Shown piece by piece: positions 15,390-22,434 of a stretch of DNA of 32,707 nt. Numbering within the stretch: position 1 is the stretch's first letter; each line of letters begins with the position of its first letter. The stretch is from Deltaproteobacteria bacterium (GTDB lineage: Bacteria > Myxococcota > SpSt-1050 > JACRCP01). The stretch covers positions 1 through 32,707 of the forward strand of contig JACRCP010000147.1 in NCBI GenBank assembly GCA_016218965.1, written 5' to 3'. A program made the translations under genes and the position numbers. Under the pieces are notes generated by a model that ran no database searches, was not told the origin of the DNA, and saw nothing but the letters and a program-made list of their open reading frames with translations.

Positions 15390-15418
15390 TTGCTTTGCGG
15401 CCAAATCCCTTATACCTT
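15390..15418 (+). promoter_or_regulatory. Promoter of the ricT-like gene
   Basis: TTGCTT (15390-15395), 17-bp spacer, TACCTT (15413-15418), followed by TGGG. The -10 hexamer and the following G run match the galT promoter. Predicted start is near 15425. Confidence 0.45.
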
Positions 15419-15439
15419 TGGGTCCGAGGAAGGGTGCGA

Positions 15440-16627
15440 ATGGAATCGGTCGTTGGAATCAGGCTTCGAAAGACCAGCAGGGTCTTCGAATACACGCGCG
15501 GGGAGGTTCCCCTGGCGCGCGGCGATTGGGTCGTCGTCGAGACCGAGAAGGGGATAGTGCTCGGGCAGGTCGTCTACGGCCCGCGCGAGCGCGATACCGT
15601 GCCCCCGGAGGTCAAGCGCGTCATACGGAAGGCCGACGTCGAGGACCTCTCGATCCTCGATCGCAACCGGCGCAAGGAGGAGGAGGCGTACCTGTACTGC
15701 CTCCAGCGGATCAACGAACGCAGGCTCCCGATGAAGCTCGCCGACGTCGAGTTCATCCTCTCGGGCGGCAAGGCGATATTCTACTTCACCGCCGAGGGCC
15801 GGGTGGACTTCCGCGCGCTGGTCAAGGACCTCGCCACGCAGTTCCACACGCGCATCGAGATGCGCCAGATTGGCGTACGCGACGAATCCAAGATGACAGG
15901 CGGGATAGGGCCGTGCGGGCGCGAGCTGTGCTGTGCCGCATACCTTAAATCGTTCGAACCGGTTTCCATCCGCATGGCCAAAGACCAGAACCTGGCGCTC
16001 AACCCGCAGAAGGTTTCCGGCCTCTGCGGCCGGCTCATGTGCTGCCTGACCTACGAGCAGTCCACCTACGAAGCCATCTGGGGCCAGATCCCCAAGATTG
16101 GCAAGCGCGTGCAGACACCAAAAGGCGAGGGCAGGATCATGAGCGTGGACATCAAGAACCACAAGGTCCGCACGCTCATAGGAGACGATGTCGAGGTCTT
16201 CACCGTCGAGGAGATCCGAGAGCTCAACAAGGACCTCGTGCGCCCGCAGGGGGATCGCGACCACGATCGCAGGGGGCCCCGCGGCCCCCGGGGCCCCGGC
16301 GGGCCGCGTCACGACCGGGGCGACCGCCGCGACAACCGCGACAACCGCGACAGGCGCGACCGGCCGCAGGATAACCGGCTTCAAGGCCAGCCCCAGCAGC
16401 AACGGCCCGGCGCGAATCAGGGCCCGCGGCCCGAAGACGGACAGCAGGCGCAACCACCTCAGTCCGCTCCGGCGCCCGCGTCTTCAAGTTCCGCACCCCC
16501 GGCGTCTTCGCCCCAGCCGCAGGATCGGACTGCGCCAGATCCGGTCCCCGATCCGAAACCGCCCGAGCCCGCCCGCGAGGACCCGCCTCCGGCATCGGTC
16601 GAGAAAGAGGAAGGGCAAGGCTCTTAG
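15440..16627 (+). CDS. ricT: PSP1-domain protein, RicT/YaaT-like
   Basis: A 395-residue PSP1-domain protein. Residues 1-270 match the RicT family: VVGIRLRKTSRVFEY, the PSP1 core, and two Cys clusters GPCGRELCC (Cys159, 164, 165) and GLCGRLMCC (Cys196, 201, 202), which in Bacillus RicT take part in an Fe-S-containing complex with RicA and RicF that influences RNase Y. The partners are not visible here, so the role in this organism is inferred. Residues ~280-395 form a long disordered tail: a GPRGPRGPGGP stretch, Arg/Asp/Asn repeats (RDNRDNRDRRDRP), then Gln/Pro/Ala-rich sequence, suggestive of RNA contact. ATG 15440 (AGGAAGGG upstream) is preferred over an in-frame start at 15386 lying in the promoter. 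Confidence 0.85.
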   Translation: MESVVGIRLRKTSRVFEYTRGEVPLARGDWVVVETEKGIVLGQVVYGPRERDTVPPEVKRVIRKADVEDLSILDRNRRKEEEAYLYCLQRINERRLPMKLADVEFILSGGKAIFYFTAEGRVDFRALVKDLATQFHTRIEMRQIGVRDESKMTGGIGPCGRELCCAAYLKSFEPVSIRMAKDQNLALNPQKVSGLCGRLMCCLTYEQSTYEAIWGQIPKIGKRVQTPKGEGRIMSVDIKNHKVRTLIGDDVEVFTVEEIRELNKDLVRPQGDRDHDRRGPRGPRGPGGPRHDRGDRRDNRDNRDRRDRPQDNRLQGQPQQQRPGANQGPRPEDGQQAQPPQSAPAPASSSSAPPASSPQPQDRTAPDPVPDPKPPEPAREDPPPASVEKEEGQGS

Positions 16628-16730
16628 CCCGACAGCGGCGCATGGTCGGGGCGGTTCCAAACCATGGCGGACGACGGACGCCGTCGCGGCCCGCGAGCGG
16701 CACCCCACACTCCCAAACACGCGGCCTGTG

Positions 16731-16739
16731 TGGTATAGA
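16731..16739 (+). promoter_or_regulatory. Possible extended -10 element for metG
   Basis: TG-G-TATAGA at 16731-16739, 37 bases before the metG ATG. No convincing -35 is present 16-18 bases upstream, so it would rely on the extended -10. The 148-base ricT-metG gap holds nothing else obvious. Confidence 0.35.
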
Positions 16740-16775
16740 GGGTCGCCCCGGCGGTCCCGGGCGAAGGAGCCGGCC

Positions 16776-18824
16776 ATGAAGAAAGTGTTTGTGACGAGCG
16801 CCCTCCCGTACGCCAACGGGAGCATACACATCGGCCACCTTGTCGAGTACATCCAGACCGACATCTACTGCCGTTTCAGGCGGATGCTGGGCGACGATGT
16901 CGTCTACGTCTGCGCCGACGACACGCACGGGACCCCCATCGAGCTCAACGCCCGATCGCGCGGTATCGCCCCCGAAGAGCTGGTCGCGTACTACGCCAGG
17001 GAGCACAAGGAGGATTTCGACGCCTTCGACGTGGGGTTCGACATCTACTACTCGACCAACTCCGATGAGAACCGCAGGTACTCCGAACTCGTCTTCTCGC
17101 GCCTCAAGGAAAAGGGACACATCATCCGCAAGACCACTCCGCTCACCTGGTGCCCGACCGACAAGCGGTTCCTGCCGGACAGATACGTCAAGGGGAACTG
17201 CCCCAAGTGCGGCGCCCCCGACCAGTACGGCGACGTCTGCGAGAAGTGCGATACTACCTACGCCCCGACCGACCTCAAGGACCCGTACTGCGTCATCTGC
17301 CGCGGTGCGCCCGAGGTCCGGGAGGCGGATCACTACTTCTTTAGGCTCTCGGACTTCGCGGGAGAACTTTCGGCGTGGACGGCCAAAGAGGGGTCGCTTC
17401 AGGACGAGATCAGGAACTACGTCAACGTGTGGATCAAGGACGGCCTCAAGGACTGGTGCATCTCGCGCAACGGTCCGTATTTCGGCTTTAAGATTCCCGG
17501 CGAGGACGACCTGTACTTTTACGTCTGGCTCGACGCCCCGATCGGCTACTTTGCGAGCCTTGACAAACTGTGTCAGCAGACCGGGCGGGAGGTCGAGGAC
17601 TACCTGCACGGTGACGGTTCCGAGATGATCCACTTCGTCGGCAAGGACATCATCTACTTCCACGCCCTCTTCTGGCCTGCCATGCTCATCGGCGCCGGGT
17701 TCAAGGCCCCGGACCATCTTTTCGTGCACGGGATGCTCACCGTCAACGGCGAGAAGATGAGCAAGAGCCGCGGGACGTTCATCACGGCGCGGCAGTACCT
17801 GTCGGCGCTCGACCCGCAGTACCTGCGGTACTACTACGCCGCGAACCTCTCGTCGCGCCCCGACGACCTCGACCTCAACATGCAGGATTTTTCAAACCGC
17901 ATCAACGCCGAGCTCGTGGGCAACATCAGCAACTTCACATACCGGACGCTCTCGTTCTGCTCAAAACAGTTTGAAGGGACTGTGACCACCCCCGCCGACG
18001 GCGGCCCGTCGGCCGAGTTCGCCGCCGCCGCCTCGGAGGTCCGGAACCTCTACGCCGGGCGCGAGTTCCGGAAGGCGATCCAACGGATCAACGCCGCCTG
18101 CGCGGTCGCCAACAAGTACTTCCAGGACTCCGCCCCGTGGGCGCTCGTAAAAAAGGACCGCGACGCGGCGCAAAAGGTCATCTCGTGGTGCGTCGCGGCG
18201 TGCAAGGTCCTTGGCGTGATGCTCAAACCCGTTCTCCCGAAGGCCGCGCAAAGCCTCGAGCGCCAGCTCGGGCTTGGGCCGCTTGCGTGGGCCGACGCGA
18301 ACTTCGACTACCAGAACAGGAAGATCGCCGCCGCGGACATGCTCGCCAAAAAGGTCGAAAAGGAGCAGATCGACGCGATGTTCGCGTACGTGCCGCCCTC
18401 AACTGGCCCCGGCGCCGCGGTTGTCCGGGTAGGGGCGGCTGGAGCACTCGCTCAAAACGCGAGTGCGGAATCCGCCCGCGCGACGGGAGAGATCGAACCT
18501 CCGCCCTTTGCCGCCGAGATCACATATGACGACTTTGCAAGGCTTGACCTTCGAGTCGCCGAGGTTCTCGAGGCCGAGCGCGTGCCCAAGTCAAAAAAGC
18601 TCATCCGCATGCAGATAGACTGCGGCGAGCGCCGCCAGATCGTCGCCGGCATCGGCGAGGTCTACGCGCCCGAGCAGCTCGTCGGGAAAAAGATCGTCGT
18701 CGTGGCGAACCTGAAACCCGCGAAGCTCATGGGCATCGAATCCAAGGGGATGCTCTTGGCCTCCGGCGACCTGGTGCTCGCCGAGTTCCCCAAAGACGCA
18801 ATAAACGGCGGGAAGGTGAAGTAG
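16776..18824 (+). CDS. metG: Methionyl-tRNA synthetase with C-terminal tRNA-binding domain
   Basis: A 682-residue class I aminoacyl-tRNA synthetase that charges tRNA-Met. HIGH is at 18-21 and KMSKS at 327-331. A double zinc-knuckle insert (CPTDK, NCPKC, VCEKC, YCVIC) lies near 130-180, so it is the MetRS form with two knuckles. The anticodon-binding helical domain runs to about 540. A variable linker follows (about 545-578) and then an EMAPII/Trbp111-like tRNA-binding domain (about 580-682; DFARLDLRVAEV, KSKKLIRMQID), which dimerises the enzyme. ATG 16776 has AAGGAG 6 bases upstream. The linker contains a perfect DNA hairpin (18434-18476). rseP follows after 13 bases. Confidence 0.97.
   Translation: MKKVFVTSALPYANGSIHIGHLVEYIQTDIYCRFRRMLGDDVVYVCADDTHGTPIELNARSRGIAPEELVAYYAREHKEDFDAFDVGFDIYYSTNSDENRRYSELVFSRLKEKGHIIRKTTPLTWCPTDKRFLPDRYVKGNCPKCGAPDQYGDVCEKCDTTYAPTDLKDPYCVICRGAPEVREADHYFFRLSDFAGELSAWTAKEGSLQDEIRNYVNVWIKDGLKDWCISRNGPYFGFKIPGEDDLYFYVWLDAPIGYFASLDKLCQQTGREVEDYLHGDGSEMIHFVGKDIIYFHALFWPAMLIGAGFKAPDHLFVHGMLTVNGEKMSKSRGTFITARQYLSALDPQYLRYYYAANLSSRPDDLDLNMQDFSNRINAELVGNISNFTYRTLSFCSKQFEGTVTTPADGGPSAEFAAAASEVRNLYAGREFRKAIQRINAACAVANKYFQDSAPWALVKKDRDAAQKVISWCVAACKVLGVMLKPVLPKAAQSLERQLGLGPLAWADANFDYQNRKIAAADMLAKKVEKEQIDAMFAYVPPSTGPGAAVVRVGAAGALAQNASAESARATGEIEPPPFAAEITYDDFARLDLRVAEVLEAERVPKSKKLIRMQIDCGERRQIVAGIGEVYAPEQLVGKKIVVVANLKPAKLMGIESKGMLLASGDLVLAEFPKDAINGGKVK
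18434..18476. repeat. Nested palindrome inside the metG linker
   Basis: Inner perfect inverted repeat GCACTCGC-tcaaaac-GCGAGTGC (18444-18466), enclosed by GGCGG (18434-18438) and CCGCC (18472-18476) with symmetric 5-base internal loops. It encodes a non-conserved linker, so it is either an inserted palindromic element or an mRNA structure. Confidence 0.65.
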
Positions 18825-18837
18825 GAGGGATTCTGGC

Positions 18838-20502
18838 GTGCTGACGGTTGTCGCGGCCATTGTGATGCTGGGTCTGCTCATCTTCGTGCATGAGCTGGGG
18901 CACTTTTTTGCGTTCAAGGCCATAGGAGTCAAGGTCCTGAAGTTCTCGCTCGGGTTCGACCCGGTCCTTTTCAAGAGGCAGATAGGCGAGACCTCGTACC
19001 AGATCGGTTGGGTTCCCATAGGCGGATACGTCCGCCCGCTGGGCGAGCACGACGACGACGAGGTCGCAGTCGAGGACCGCGGGCGCGCGGTGGGTGACAA
19101 ACCCCTGTGGGCGCGCTCCATCGCCTTTGCGGCCGGGCCGGTCATGAACCTCGTGTTCCCGGTCCTCATTTTCTGGGTTGTCTTTTCGCTCCCCGGGCAC
19201 GAGCTTTCCTCCCGCGTCGGCATGATCATCGCGGGAATGCCCGCCGAAACCGCCGGGATGATGGCCGGGGACCGCGTGGTCGAAATTGACGGCAAAAAGG
19301 TCGAGTACTGGTCGGACCTCCTCGAGACGATAAGCGAGCGGCCGGGACGGACGTTCCCCGTGGTCGTTTCGAGGCACGGGCAGCGAATACCGCTGAACGT
19401 CACCGCGGAGGCGGTGCGCGAGGTCGACAGGCTGGGCGACGAGGTCACTGTCGGCAAGATCGGCGTGGTTTCGAGCGTGTACGATGCCCGAGTGGTGGTG
19501 ACGGGCCCCGAAACGCCCGCCGCGGAAGCGGGGATATTGTCATGGGACGCGATCCGCGCCGTCAACGGGACAAAGGCAAAGGACTGGATAGAGTTCCGCG
19601 AGGCGTTCGAGGCCGCCGGTTCCGGATCCGTCACGCTCCAGGTGGAGCGCCGGGATGAGACGACGGTCAAGACGGGCAAGAGGGGCAGGAAGGACCGGAG
19701 CACCGCGAAGACCTCCGAGCTCACACTGGTCGTCAAGTCGCCCGGGACGGTTTTGGGCGCCGGCCTTGATACCGCGCAGGTCTACGTCCGCGACATCGAG
19801 CCGGGGAGTCCCGCGGACACCGCGGGGGTGAAACCCGGCGACAAGGTGATCTCGGTGGACGGCCGGTCTGTGGGGTACTGGCACGTGCTGGGCGAGATGT
19901 TCCGCAGGAATCCGGACAAGACCTTCGAGATCGTCTTCGGCCGGGGCGCTTCGACGTTTTCGGCCTCGCTCAAGATGCTCAAAAGGACCGAACGTGACGA
20001 GTTCAAGCAGGAGTACGTCTACTACGACCTCGGCGCCGCCAACGACTCCGATTTCACCGAAGGCGAGACCGTCCGGCGGCCGTTCTCGATCTCGCAGGGT
20101 ATCATTCGCGCCTTCGAAACCGCGGGCGAGATCATCCGGGTCACGTACCTCGCGGTCTTCAAGCTGGTGACGGGCAAGCTCTCGCTCAAGACCGTGGGCG
20201 GGCCGATAATGATATTCGACATGGCGGGGACGGTCGCCAAAAAGGGGGCGATGTCGTATTTCTGGTTCATGGGGCTCATCTCGATCAACCTCGGCATCTT
20301 CAACCTCCTGCCCATCCCCATCCTCGACGGGGGCCACCTCATGCTGGCCGCGGTCGAGGCGATCGCGCGCCGGCCGCTCTCGCGCCGCGTGCGCATGTTC
20401 ACCTCGTACGTGGGAGTCGCGTTCCTCGCGTCGATGTTCGTGCTCGTATTCAAGAATGACATCGAGCGGTACTGGGACAGCATCATGGGGTTCTTCCGTT
20501 GA
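18838..20502 (+). CDS. rseP: Site-2 membrane metalloprotease RseP
   Basis: A 554-residue M50B intramembrane zinc protease that cleaves membrane anti-sigma factors (sigma-E type stress response) and signal-peptide remnants. Zinc motif HELGH (18-22) is in the first membrane helix, and the third ligand is in NLLPIPILDGG (489-499). Further membrane helices are near 96-118 and the C-terminus (about 468-540). The periplasmic part holds what look like three PDZ-type units: about 125-190 (GMIIAGMPAETAGMMAGDRV), 210-272 (TPAAEAGILSWDAI) and 310-380 (EPGSPADTAGVKPGDKV). The well-known E. coli enzyme has two and about 450 residues. GTG 18838 is preceded by AGGAGG overlapping the metG stop. The stop overlaps the tsaB start (TTGA). 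Confidence 0.93.
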   Translation: MLTVVAAIVMLGLLIFVHELGHFFAFKAIGVKVLKFSLGFDPVLFKRQIGETSYQIGWVPIGGYVRPLGEHDDDEVAVEDRGRAVGDKPLWARSIAFAAGPVMNLVFPVLIFWVVFSLPGHELSSRVGMIIAGMPAETAGMMAGDRVVEIDGKKVEYWSDLLETISERPGRTFPVVVSRHGQRIPLNVTAEAVREVDRLGDEVTVGKIGVVSSVYDARVVVTGPETPAAEAGILSWDAIRAVNGTKAKDWIEFREAFEAAGSGSVTLQVERRDETTVKTGKRGRKDRSTAKTSELTLVVKSPGTVLGAGLDTAQVYVRDIEPGSPADTAGVKPGDKVISVDGRSVGYWHVLGEMFRRNPDKTFEIVFGRGASTFSASLKMLKRTERDEFKQEYVYYDLGAANDSDFTEGETVRRPFSISQGIIRAFETAGEIIRVTYLAVFKLVTGKLSLKTVGGPIMIFDMAGTVAKKGAMSYFWFMGLISINLGIFNLLPIPILDGGHLMLAAVEAIARRPLSRRVRMFTSYVGVAFLASMFVLVFKNDIERYWDSIMGFFR

Positions 20503-21314
20503 TCTGGCTTGCCATCGACACGTCGTCGTCGGTGGGGTCGGCGGCGCTTGTGCAAGACGGGATCCCGCTTGAGACCGCCACGCTCACCTCGCTCCCCGGC
20601 CACAGCGAAAGCCTGTTGTACTCGGTCACGCGCCTGCTCGACGGGGCGCATCTGTCGCTTGGCGAAGTGGATTTGCTTGCCGCGGGGGTCGGACCCGGCT
20701 CGTTCACGGGCCTTCGCGTGGGCCTCGCCGCCATGAAGGGCCTGCACCACGCGACCGGAAAACCCCTTCTCGGCGTCTCGTCGCTTCTTGCGCTTGCGAT
20801 GAACGCGATGAGGCAGGAGGCGGGAGGCACGAGGCGTGAGGCCAGAACGGTTAATTCCGTATCTCATGCCTCACGCCTCACGCTTCATGCCCGCAATGTG
20901 TGTGCCGCCATCGACGCCCGCCGTGGCGACGTCTTCGCCGCCGTCTACCGGCTCGACGGTGTTGCGTTGGCACCGTTTATGTCCGAACAGATGACCCGTC
21001 CCGAGGCGCTCCTCGAGGAGTTGGAAAGGCTCGGCGCCGAGGTGATCTGCGTGGGCGACGCATTTGTCGCACAGCCATCAGCCACGAGCCATCAGCCATC
21101 AGCCGGCCGCCGGCCGGCCCTCATGCCTCATGCCTCGTGTCTCGTGCCTGGCCGTCCTTTCATGCACATTCCTTCCGACGAAAGCCTGCATTTCCCCTCG
21201 GCGGCAAACGTCGCGTCGATCGCGGCCCGGAGATTCGAGCGCGGAGAAACCGACAACGCCGCCGCCCTCGAACCCCGCTATGTCCGTCCGGTGGACTTCA
21301 AGACGGCGGGCTGA
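20499..21314 (+). CDS. tsaB: tRNA t6A biosynthesis protein TsaB with two repeat-derived insertions
   Basis: TsaB is the ASKHA-fold partner of TsaD in making N6-threonylcarbamoyladenosine on ANN-decoding tRNAs. Hallmarks: WLAIDTSSSVGSAALV (2-17) and GVGPGSFTGLRVGLAAMKGL (about 63-82), plus DARRGDVFAAVYR. The protein is 271 residues where ~220-235 is usual. The excess is accounted for by two stretches encoded by heptamer repeats: residues ~104-131 (RQEAGGTRREAR... and SHASRLTLHA) and ~193-217 (SATSHQPSAGRR... HASCL). Both lie where the fold can tolerate a loop and keep the frame. Start is TTG 20499 inside the rseP stop overlap (TTGA). Probably functional, as it looks to be the only copy visible here. 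Confidence 0.92.
   Translation: MIWLAIDTSSSVGSAALVQDGIPLETATLTSLPGHSESLLYSVTRLLDGAHLSLGEVDLLAAGVGPGSFTGLRVGLAAMKGLHHATGKPLLGVSSLLALAMNAMRQEAGGTRREARTVNSVSHASRLTLHARNVCAAIDARRGDVFAAVYRLDGVALAPFMSEQMTRPEALLEELERLGAEVICVGDAFVAQPSATSHQPSAGRRPALMPHASCLVPGRPFMHIPSDESLHFPSAANVASIAARRFERGETDNAAALEPRYVRPVDFKTAG
20808..20891. repeat. Heptamer repeat island 1 in tsaB, hairpin-forming
   Basis: Five tandem NNGAGGC heptamers (ATGAGGC, AGGAGGC, GGGAGGC, ACGAGGC, GTGAGGC; 20808-20842). A 22-base centre with its own ACGG-ttaatt-CCGT stem follows, then reverse-complement heptamers (CATGCCT, CACGCCT, CACGCTT, CATGCC; 20865-20891). The whole can fold as one hairpin. Confidence 0.8.
21075..21147. repeat. Heptamer repeat island 2 in tsaB
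   Basis: Four units CCATCAG, CCACGAG, CCATCAG, CCATCAG (21075-21102), a GC-only palindromic centre (GGCCGGCCGCCGGCCGG region), then CTCATGC, CTCATGC, CTCGTGT, CTCGTGC (21120-21147). The frame of tsaB stays open throughout. Confidence 0.8.
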
Positions 21315-21395
21315 AACGTTGTGTCTGGCGTGAGCGCCGGCGTTTCACCACTCTGGGCTTGGAGCCGCACGTACGCGACCCGGTTGTGCAGTAGC

Positions 21396-21568
21396 TGGGA
21401 TTTGGAGTACATGCGTGAACGCCCCACCGCGGCACGCCCTTCCACCCCGGCTCGCGCATGCTCCGCCGGTTTTTTTTCGCTTCTGGCCCAGGTTCGGGGC
21501 GAGCCGGGGCTCCAGGACGCGCCGGGGTGGGACTCTGGGTGTCGGCTACGAACGTACTCCGAATGTCA
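21396..21568. mobile_element. MITE-like element with 9-bp direct repeat
   Basis: The 322-base tsaB-glycosyltransferase gap has no gene. Within it, TGCAGTAGC occurs twice (21387-21395 and 21570-21578). Just inside these copies are imperfect terminal inverted repeats: left TGGGATTTGGAGTAC (21396-21410), right (reverse complement) TGACATTCGGAGTAC (21568-21554), 12 of 15 matching, with some match further in. This is the layout of a small non-autonomous transposable element of ~173 bp with a 9-bp target duplication. No transposase is present. It carries a T8 terminator-like hairpin (21447-21477). Confidence 0.5.
21447..21477 (+). terminator. Rho-independent terminator-like hairpin
   Basis: CCGGC (21447-21451), 13-base loop, GCCGG (21465-21469), followed at once by eight T (21470-21477). 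The stem is only 5 bp but all G/C, and the T-run is the longest in the window. It would end the ricT-tsaB transcript ahead of the glycosyltransferase promoter. Confidence 0.5.
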
Positions 21569-21585
21569 CTGCAGTAGCGGCGTTT

Positions 21586-21614
21586 TTGACATCTTCTTTC
21601 GGGTATTGGACAAT
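21586..21614 (+). promoter_or_regulatory. Promoter of the glycosyltransferase pair
   Basis: Perfect TTGACA (21586-21591), 17-bp spacer, GACAAT (21609-21614). The start near 21621 precedes the GGAGG ribosome site of the GTG at 21637. Confidence 0.6.
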
Positions 21615-21636
21615 CGCGGCCCGACGGAGGAATGGA

Positions 21637-22434
21637 GTGCCCGACGGCCCAGGGGAAAAGCCGAAGCTCTCGGCGACCGTGATAGCGCAGGACGAGGAGG
21701 AACGCCTCCCGGAGTGCATCCGCTCGCTCGCGTTCTGCGACGAGGTGCTGGTCGTCGACGGTGGATCGCGCGACCGGACGCGCGAGGTGGCGGCGGAGGC
21801 GGGCGCCCGCGTCATCGAGCGGCCGTTTGACGACTTCGCAAGCCAGCACGAGTTCGCGCGGGCGCAGGCCCGGGGCGAGTGGATCATCTGGCTCGACGCG
21901 GACGAGCGCGCCACGCCCGAGCTCGCGCGCGAAGTGCGCGAGGTCATCGTCCGGGGCGGGCCGCCTGCCGCCTTCAGGGTGCCCACGCTGAACTTCTGGC
22001 GCGATGTGCGCCTCCGTTTCGGCGACGCCGGCCCCGAGCGGCACTTGCGGCTCTTCTGCCGCGAACTGTGTCGCTTTGACCCCGAGCGCCCGGTGCACGA
22101 AAAGGTCGTTTTAGACGGGCCGGTGGGCGGGCTCAAGTCTCCGATCATCCACCTTGCGTGGAGGTCGCTTTCGCACCTCGCGTGCAAGTCCCTTCGGTAC
22201 GCCGAGGACTGGGCGCGCGCCCGGCATGCGCGCGGCCGCCGCGCGACGGCGCTCGATGTCGCAATCCACCCGGCCTGGCGATTCATCCGCGCCTACTTTT
22301 TCCGCCTGGGGTTTCTCGACGGCGTGCCTGGGGCGATTCTCGCTTTCGGCCGCGCGTACGAGGCGTTTGCGCGGTACGCCCGGCTGTGGGAGCTGTCGCG
22401 CTACCCGGACTCCAAAAAGGACTCCCTGCGTTGA
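21637..22434 (+). CDS. Family 2 glycosyltransferase, WaaE/KdtX-like
   Basis: A 265-residue GT2 enzyme with a GT-A fold. Seen: SATVIAQDEEERLPECIRSL, DEVLVVDGGSRDRT, the metal-binding WLDADERA, and a C-terminal membrane-associated region (RFIRAYFFRLGFLDG). The pattern matches lipopolysaccharide core transferases such as WaaE/KdtX, which add a sugar to inner-core heptose; the exact sugar cannot be told. GTG 21637, 6 bases after GGAGG, is chosen; an ATG at 21632 is out of frame and an earlier in-frame extension lies across the promoter. The stop overlaps the next start (TTGA), so the pair is coupled. Confidence 0.85.
   Translation: MPDGPGEKPKLSATVIAQDEEERLPECIRSLAFCDEVLVVDGGSRDRTREVAAEAGARVIERPFDDFASQHEFARAQARGEWIIWLDADERATPELAREVREVIVRGGPPAAFRVPTLNFWRDVRLRFGDAGPERHLRLFCRELCRFDPERPVHEKVVLDGPVGGLKSPIIHLAWRSLSHLACKSLRYAEDWARARHARGRRATALDVAIHPAWRFIRAYFFRLGFLDGVPGAILAFGRAYEAFARYARLWELSRYPDSKKDSLR

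Noticed and set aside
15222..15557. Open frame across the holB-ricT gap
   Set aside because: It translates the CACAGAG nonamer repeat and then runs out of frame through the ricT start; no family features.
16311..16370. 9-base repeats (CGCGACAAC) in the ricT-like gene
   Set aside because: They are in phase with codons and encode an Arg/Asp/Asn-rich tail, so they are ordinary low-complexity coding sequence and not like the heptamer islands.
21298..22098. Minus-strand ORF across the tsaB-GT2 gap
   Set aside because: It is antisense to the GT2 gene for most of its length and runs through the MITE-like element; no recognisable domain.
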